A stretch of DNA of 11,227 nt from Planctomycetaceae bacterium (GTDB lineage: Bacteria; Planctomycetota; Planctomycetia; Planctomycetales; Planctomycetaceae): positions 538 to 11,764 of the forward strand of contig DLVV01000049.1 in NCBI GenBank assembly GCA_003445035.1, given 5' to 3'. The notes beneath the pieces are model-generated. The model saw nothing but the letters and a program-made list of their open reading frames with translations, searched no databases and had not been told where the DNA came from. Shown in pieces: positions 1 through 9,000 of the stretch (the first letter of the stretch is position 1; each line of letters begins with the position of its first letter). A program made the translations under genes and the position numbers.

Positions 1-1
1 G

Positions 2-3000
2 ATCTTCGTCGAGGCGGCTTCGGTCGACGGCGAACGGTCGCGACTGGTCAACGCCCTGAACAACCTGACCACCACCACGATCGTGGTCGAAGATGGTGAC
101 GCGTTCACTGCCGCTGTCGGTGGCTCGGGGAACTCGACGTTCCAGATCCGGATCGACGCCGAAGACATGACCGTTACCGACAAGGTCGGCAACACGCTGA
201 CAGTTGTCCGCGGTGCCAATGGCTCGGCGGCGACGACGCACCTTTCCGGGCAGCGGGTCCTGGAGATCACCAACACGACACTCAACGGCGAACACTCGGT
301 GGTCGTCATCGGTGACGACGAGTTCACGTTGCGCAACGCTTTGGACGGATCTGACCGCGTGGGCGACGGAGAATATGCCGGCGGCGGTCGGTGGTTGAAG
401 ACGGGGACCGTCGTGGTCACCTCTGATAACTCTGATCCGAACCCTGATCTTCCGGATTCCGGTATGGTCATCACGTTTACCGGTGATCTGACTCACATCG
501 ATGTTGGCGACCTGGTTGCCGATGGCGGCGGGCTGACCGGTGGCACCAATCCGGATGCACAGATCACGACGCAGACACAGGGGCAGGGGATCACCGCAGG
601 TGGCGACTACATCGGCGGCGGAACCTGGGTCAAGAACCTGATACTGGGTCCGGCCGGCAAGAACCTGACTGTCAACGGGACGAACGACATCCAGGAAGTG
701 AGTTTTTCTGCGAACAACCTGCCGACCCTTGGCAGCTTCACGCTGACGTTCAAGGGGGCGACCACGGAATCACTCCAGTTCGACGCAACAGCAGCCGACA
801 TCGAGGCGGCACTCACCGACGAGATCACCGTCAGTCCGATTGGCATAGGCAACGTGAACGTCACCGGCGGGCCATTGCCGGCCGTGCCGGTACAGGTCGA
901 ATTCGTCAATTCCCTGCAACGCATCAACCAGCCGGAACTGATATTGAACGGTTCGGCGCTGGGAGGAATCACCAGTCCCGCCGGAGCCATTTCCACCATC
1001 CAGGAGGGAACCGGCAAGCTGTACACGATCGGGTTTGACGACAACGCCGAACAGCGAGTGGCTCTCAACGGTGCGACCGGCGGTACGTTTGCGCTCTTGT
1101 TCGACAACGGTGGCGGCAATCTTCCGACAGCGGCGATTCCTTTTGACGCGAATGCCGCGACCGTGCAGGCAGCGCTCGAGGGGCTTGCCACGATCAACCC
1201 CGGTGACGTGACCGTCACCGGTGGAAACTTGCCCAATTTCCCGGTCGACATCGAATTCATCGGCCTCACATACGGTAAGAAATCGGTGATTCCCCTGACG
1301 ATCGAGCCGGACCCGGGCGGTCTGGGAGCAGATCCGTTGATCGGAGCCAGCGGCTCGGTAACAGTCCGTGCCGAAGGGCGAAACGTCACTTTGGCCGACG
1401 GGGATTACACGCTGTCGGTGTTGACCGACGATGAAGGCCCTGCGACGGAGGATCTGTTGCAGAACCGCCTGACACAGATGGTCGACGGTGCGGGCAACAC
1501 TTTGAATATCGGGGCACAGAACCGGTGGACCCGCGACGCACAGGGCGCGGTGGGGTCCTTCGTGCCGGTCACTCCGGCGATCCAACACACTGCCGTGGGT
1601 GTCATCACCTTGGATTTCGATGAGCCCGTAACCGGCGTGGACATAGCGGACTTCGAGTTAACCCGTGACTCCGTCGCGGTGGGGTTGGGGGACTTGGCCG
1701 TGGTGACTGTTTCGCCGAAGCAGTACACGCTGGATCTGAACCTCAAGACCGGTGCGGCCGGTGCCTACGAGTTGACGTTGCTTGCTACCGATCCGGGTAC
1801 GCCAATCAAGGACGGGGCTGGAAACGTCGCTGCCGAACAGGCGGTCAGTTGGACGACGAACATCACGGCGCCGACCGTCTCCTTCGCGGCCATCAGCACG
1901 CCCCGGAACCTGAATGCCGGCGTGGTGACGATCAACTTCAGCGAGGATGTGACCGGCGTGGACATCTTCGATCTGTCGCTCTCGCGTGACGGGTCTCCTG
2001 TGTCCCTGGGCAGCCTGAGTGTGGTGACTGTCTCCGGTTCCCAGTACACCGTGGACCTGGGGGTCAACGGGACGGCCGATCCGGAAGGCAACTACGAGTT
2101 GACATTGCAGGCGTTGGGCAGCGGGATTGTCGACTTGGCCGGAAACCCCCTACCGAACGACGAGTCCGTGGAATGGCGGATGGATACGACCGCTCCCACG
2201 GCAGATATTCTCGACGTGACGCCTGATCCGCGGACGACCGACGCGGACATCATCAACGTGATTTTCGATGAGCCGGTCGATCGTACGACGGTGGACATCT
2301 CCGACTTCACGTTGACGCTCGACGGAACCCCGATCGACCTGGCAACAAGTGGGGTTGTCGTGCTGCCGGAGGGGCCCGAGGCATTTCTCGAGCGATTTAC
2401 CATTGACCTTCGGAATGTCACTGACGTCAACGGTAACTATGTTCTGCTACTGACGGCTTCGGGTTCGGGCATCGTCGACGAAGCCGGCGGCAGCCTCGTG
2501 GCCGACGCCGCCGACGATTGGCAGAAGACCGCCAGTGACGCCACGCCGCCGGTGGCGGATATCGTGGATGTCGATCCGGATCCGCGGATCACAGGCGTCT
2601 CGTTTGTCACCACCTCGTTCACCGAGGATGTGACCGGGGTGGACATCGGAGATTTCTCGTTGACCCGCGACTCGGTGGGCGTGGACATCAGTTCGCTGAC
2701 CGTGATCGAGATCACTCCGCGTCGGTATGCGATCGATCTGTCGGGTGCCAGTGGTGTGGACGGGAGCTACCTGCTGACCCTCACCGCGTCCGGGTCGAAC
2801 ATCGTTGACGGTGTGGGGAATGTCCTGGCTGTCGACGCGACCGATGGCTGGGTCAAGGGGAATACCGGGCCGACGGCAGACATTGTTGACGTGACGCCCG
2901 ATCCGCGAATCAGTCCGGTCTCCTCGGTGGCGGTCAATTTCACCGACCCGGTCTCCGGTGCCCCTTCCGACGTGACGGGGTTGGACGTTGGTGATTTCCA

Positions 3001-6000
3001 GCTGCGCCGTGATGGACTGCTGCTGGATCTCAGCGAAGTCACGCTGACGGTCTTTTCGGGCAGCCAGTATGATCTCGTGCTGGCCGGCGTGACCGCTGTG
3101 GACGGAACCTACGATCTGACGTTGCGGGCCGAGGGGTCAGGCATCGAGCGGGTCTCCGACAACGAGCCGTTCGTGCTGGATGCCGTCGAGAGCTGGGTGA
3201 CCGATACCGTGATCCACGTCAACAGCACCGATGACTTTGTGGATGCGACACCGCTGGGGGACGGTATTGTCGACGTGGATCTCAGCCAGCCGGGGACGCA
3301 GATCACGTTGCGGGCGGCGATCCAGGAATCCAACCAGTTGACGGGGGCGGGCGCGGTCTCGTTGCCGGCGGGGACGTTCACTCTGGCGCTGCCGGGGGTG
3401 GACGAAGACCTGGCGGCTAGCGGTGATCTGGATATCCGTCAGGATCTGCGAATTTCCGGCCAGGGAGTCGGGCAGACGATCATCAATGCGGATGGCCTGG
3501 AGCGAGTGTTCCAGATCTTCGGCGGTGTGACGGTGCACATCAGTGACGTGACGATCACCGGTGGAGCCGTCGTGGGCAGCCAGGACGGTGGTGGAATTCG
3601 CAGCGGCGGGAACCTGACGCTTGAAGACGTCCTGGTGACCGGCAACTCGACGCTGGACAGTGGTGGCGGAATCAATTCCAGCGGCAGCCTTTCGTTGATC
3701 GGGTCAGCGGTCATCAACAATTCCGCAGCGGCCGACGGCGGTGGAATCCGAAATACCGGCACGCTGAACGTGCTGAATTCCGAGATCTCCGAGAACAGCA
3801 GCGGCGTGGATGGTGGAGCGGTGGTGAACATCGCCCTGGGTGACGCCGTCTTCAACAACACGACGTTCTCGGGTAACACTGCCGGCCGTGACGGCGGAGC
3901 CGTCCACAACGAGGCGGTGCTGTTGTTGAACAGTTCGACAATCGTCCACAACAACGCGGAACAGGTTTCCGGCGGGGTGTCCAGTGGCAACGGCAGTCAG
4001 ACATCGTTGCAGAACGCGATGGTGGCGAAGAACACCGCGACGTTGGATTTCCCCGATGTCGGCGGCGTCTTCACGACGCTGGGCAACAACCTGATCGGAA
4101 ACAACTCCGGCGGCGATGCGTCCTTCCCGGTTGGATTGCCCAATGTGAACGGAGACCTGGTGGGCGATCCGACCTCACTGGTCGATCCGTTGATCGAGGA
4201 CACTTTGGGTGACAACGGTGGGGCCACCAGGACACACCCGCTGCTGTTTGGCAGCCCGGCCATCGATGCCGGCAACAATGCTGGGCTGGATGCCAATGTC
4301 AGTACCGAGCAGCGAGGAGCCATTCGCGTGCTCGACGGACCCGACGAGGACCTGACGTCGACGGTTGATATCGGAGCGGTGGAATTCGGCAATTTCTACG
4401 TCAACAGCCTGCAGGACCTGACCGACACGACCCCCCTGGGCGACGGGCAGGTGGATGGTGACCTGTTGACCCTGGGTAGGCAGATCTCCTTGCGTGCGGC
4501 ATTGCAGGAAGCCAATGCCTTGGCTGGAGAGAACACGATCCAGCTTGGTTCCGCTGTCTACACGCTGACAGTGACCGAGCCGGACACCGTCAATCCGACG
4601 GCCGACATCGTCGATGTCGATCCCGACCCCCGCGACACTCCCGTGGGAGTCGTCACGATCAACTTCGATGAAGATGTGCTCAACGTGGATCTCAGTGACG
4701 GCGTCCCCGATTTCGTGCTCACCCGTACCGATCTTTCCGGGCAGCAGGTCGTGTCGCTGGCCGGGCTCGCCTTGTCCGAAATTAGCAACTCGGAATACAC
4801 GCTGGACCTGAGCACCGTGACCGACCTGGACGGGATCTACTCACTGACGCTCGACGCAGGGGCATCGTCGATCGTTGATCTGGCGGGGAACCTGCTGGTT
4901 GATGATGCTGTTGATGACTGGCGAATCGGCCCCGATATCTACCCACCGACAGCCGACATCGTGGATGTTACGCCCGATCCTCGTTCGACCGACGCCGATC
5001 CGATCACGATCAACTTCTCCGAGCCGGTCGTGGGTGTCGACCTGGCCGACTTCCAGCTCGAACTCGATCTGGGCGGCGGGTTGGGACCGCAGATCATTCC
5101 GCTGGGCAATTCGACCCTGCAGCAACTGACGACGTCCCAGTACGTGTTGACGTTTGAAGCGCAGATGACCACTCCGCTGGGAATCTACACGGTGACCCTG
5201 TCGGCGAACGGGTCCGGAATCCAGGACTTTGCGTCCAACGACCTTGTCACCGATGCAACCGACTCCTGGGAGCGGGGAGTGGATTCGATTGCTCCCACCG
5301 CGGACATCATCGACGTCGCCCCCGATCCGCGGATCACCAATGTCGGGCTGGTGACGGTTGATTTCCTGGAAGCCGTCACCGGGGTCGACATCGCTGATTT
5401 TTCCCTGACCAGGGATGCGGGCAGTGGTGCGGTCAATGTCTCGTTGGCGACTGTCGTGCTGACGGCACTCTCGCCGACGCAGTACACGTTGAACATGAAC
5501 TCGGTGACGGGGTTCGATGGCGACTACGTGTTGACACTGGTCGCCGCGGGGTCTGGGATCCAGGACCTTGCGACCAACCTGATGGTCACCGACGCCGTTG
5601 ACACCTGGACGCGAGGCGAGGCATCTGACGGAGCCGGCGACCTGGACATTACCGACACCACTGGGAGCCTGACAGTGGTCGGGACCGGCAGTGGCACGAC
5701 CTTCATCGATGCCAACGGGATCGATCGGGCATTCCAGGTGCTGGAGAACGTCACGGCCAGGCTGCAGAATTTGACGGTGACCGGGGGCGCGGTCACGGGC
5801 AGTTCCGAGGGTGGAGCGGCATACAACAGTGGCTCACTGTTTCTCTCGGCCGTGACCATTTCCGGAAACGTCAGCCAGGCCGTCGGCGGCGGGCTCTACA
5901 ACACGCTGGGCGGAACGCTGACGGTCGATGAAAGTGACGTGTCGGCCAACACCGCCTTCGACGGCGGTGGCATTTACAACAACGACGAGGGGACCCTGGC

Positions 6001-9000
6001 GATCCGCAACTCGTCGGTCCATGACAATGTCGCGAGTAATGACGGTGGAGGTGTCTACAACGATCTCGATGGCGACCTCGACCTGATCAACAGCGACCTG
6101 ATCGGCAATGTGGCTGTCGGACAAGGTGGGGGTGTCTACAACAACGACGCGGCCAGCCTGGATGTCAGCAACAGTCGTTTCTCGGTGAATACGGCCGAGG
6201 ACGGTGGTGCGATTTTCAACGAACTAGTCAGCGTGCTGACGATCGGCAACACGTCCTTCTCGGCCAACCAGGCCAGTGACGACGGTGGTGCGATCTACAA
6301 CGATGATGGGGTGGTCGTAAGCACTCGAAATATCTTCTCCGGGAACATCGCTGGTGATGGTGGTGGCGTGTTGTTCAACGCCTCAAACGGCGACGTGACG
6401 TTCGACGGCGGTTCGATGGCATTGAACGTGGCCGGCGGTCGAGGCGGCGTTGCCGACAACTTCGGAACACTCTTGCTGGACGGGACGACGTTGATCAGCA
6501 ACACGGCTGTCGACGGCGGAGCGATCGCCAGCGCCAGGCAACTGGATGTCACCGGTGCGGTCTTGACTGGCAATGTCGCGGCGTCACGCGGGGGCGGGCT
6601 GCTCAATGATGATGTCGGGGTGGCGAACGTCACCTCCACGCGGATTGTCGATAACACGTCCGGCGGTGACGGCGGTGGCCTTTACGTCACCGACAACAGT
6701 GATGTCACCTTCAGTTTTTTGACCATTGAGAACAACCGGGCCACCGGAGATGGTGGCGGTGTGTTCAATGCCACGGAAACGTCCTTTGCGGCCAGCGAGA
6801 TGCTGCTGCTGGGCAACGTGGCCGAAGGCGCCGGCGGCGGTTTCTACAACAGCAACGTTGGTGATGCCAGGGTGACCAACGCCACGTTCGGCCAGAACGT
6901 TGCTGCCAATGGGGGTGGACTGGCAAACGCCGGCAACCTGGAACTGACGCACAGCACCATCTACGAGAACGAGGCCGAAACGGATGGCGGCGGGATCTTC
7001 AACTCTCCCATCGTTCCAGACCAGTTGGCGATCAGGAATACGATCGTCGCCCGCAACACCAGCAGCCTCGCCTCAGACGTGGTGGGGCCGCTGTTCCAGT
7101 CCGATGGACACAACCTGATCGGTGACGCAGGCGCAGTGGTGTTCAGCGGAGTTGGAGATCAGGTCGGCAACAGCGCGGCTCCCCTGGACCCGTCTCTGTT
7201 CGACCTGAAGTTCAACGGCGGACCCACCCAGACACATGGCCTGCAATTCGGCAGTCCGGCTCGTGACGCCGGAGACAACTCAGATTCGCCGGTGACCGAC
7301 CAGCGCGGATTCGCGAGGATCTTCGACGGTGACGGTGACGGGACCTCCACGATCGACATCGGGGCGCTGGAGAGCGGCTTCGTCGTCAACAGCTTTGAAG
7401 ACACGATTGACGTGAGCCCCGACGATGGCATCAGTGCCGACAGCGACGGAAACAGCAGTTTGAGGGCGGCCATCAACGAGGCCAACGCATCGCCTGGTGG
7501 TGATACCATCATCCTGCCAGCGGGGACGTTTCTCCTGAGCCTGACCGGCCGTGATGAAGACAACGGGTTGGTTGGCGATCTGGATATCAGTGGAGATCTC
7601 GATATTCTCGGCGCGGGGTCGGGCCAGACGACGATCGATGCCGACGGGATTGACCGCGTCTTCCATGTACTCAATGGCGTCACACTGAACGTGTTCGGCG
7701 TGACGATTACCGGTGGCGATGCCGGGACCACCGGTAACGGCGGCGGCCTGTTGAGTCACGGTACGGTGTCCGTCAACGAATCGTTGGTGACGGGCAACAC
7801 GGCCAATCGAGGTGGCGGGGTGTTCACCTCGGGCGAATTGACCGTGACGGAAAGCACCATTGAGGACAACCAGGCCGGCTTGCAGGGCGGGGCCATCTAT
7901 AACTTCCTGACCGGCGAAATCGATGGGGCGATCGGGGCCGCGGATGTCACATTGCGGATCGGCGACGGGACATCGTTCCCCACGAACGGGTCGTTCAATG
8001 TGAAGATCGACGCAGAAGAGTTGACGGTGACGGAAGTCGTCGGAGACGTCTTTAGCGTGACACGCGGTGTCAATGGGACGACGTCCGCCGCGCATCCTGA
8101 TGGCGCCACGGTCGAACTGATCGGTGGCGGGGTCGTGACGGTTGACCGCAGTACGTTGAGCGGTAACAGGGCCAATGCCCAGGGCGCGGGAATCTACAAC
8201 GAGGCATCTTTGGCGATCGGATTCAGCGAGATCGTCCAGAACGTGTCGGATTCTCGTGGGGGCGGCATCTACAACGCGACACTGACGGCCGAGTTGGCTG
8301 ACGCGGTGTTGGCTACCAGCACCACGATCGATTTGGTCGATGCGGCCAGCATTCCGGCAGCGGCCCCGTTCGACGTCTTGGTCGACAGTGAGGGCATGGC
8401 CGTGACGGCGGTCAACGGCAACCAGTTGACGGTGGTCCGTGGTGTGAGTGGTACGATCCCTGTCCCCCACGGTGCTGGCGCCGAGGTGCGGCTGGTCGGA
8501 AAGGCGTTCACCAGCATCGATCGCAGCACGATCGCCGAGAATGAGGCCGGGTCGGCCGGTGGCGGCATCTTCAGCGAAGCCAACCTGGCTATCACGACCA
8601 GCACGGTGTCGTCGAACGTCGCAGGTGCCGGCGGCGGCGTGGCGAGCAATGGCTCGGTGACGGTCATCAATTCGACCGTGGCAGCCAACATCGCGGTCAA
8701 CGCGGGGGGGGTGGCAGCAGATGGCGGACGGTTCGAACTCAGAAACACCATTGTCGCCGCCAACATCGCCACTGGAGAAGCCGCCGACGTGCGGGGGCGG
8801 TTCATCAGCACCGGCTACAACCTGATCGGTGACGCTGGTGTGTCGGTCGGGCTGGTGCACGGGGTCAATTCCGACCAGGTCGGGTCTTCGGGCAGTCCGT
8901 ACGATCCGGTTATGGACCTCGTGTTGGCGGACAACGGTGGGCCGACTCGTACTCACCGACTGTTGCCCAGCAGCCCGGCAATCGATTCCGCTGACAATAC

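Noticed and set aside
607..6952. Series of shorter - strand frames (about 80-270 codons) rich in Ser, Thr, Pro and Val
   Set aside because: They repeat in step with the Ig-like and beta-helix modules and are reverse-complement shadows of them. No start context or independent family is seen.
5612..7060. CRISPR-like or DNA-level tandem repeat array
   Set aside because: The periodicity of about 75 bases is at the protein level (beta-helix coils). The DNA units are not identical and have no spacer/repeat structure.
7325..7360. DGDGDGTSTID as an EF-hand or dockerin calcium loop
   Set aside because: It lies at the fixed position of the choice-of-anchor Q ending (compare LDGPDEDLTSTVDIG at 4335-4375) and lacks the paired helix pattern of dockerin repeats.
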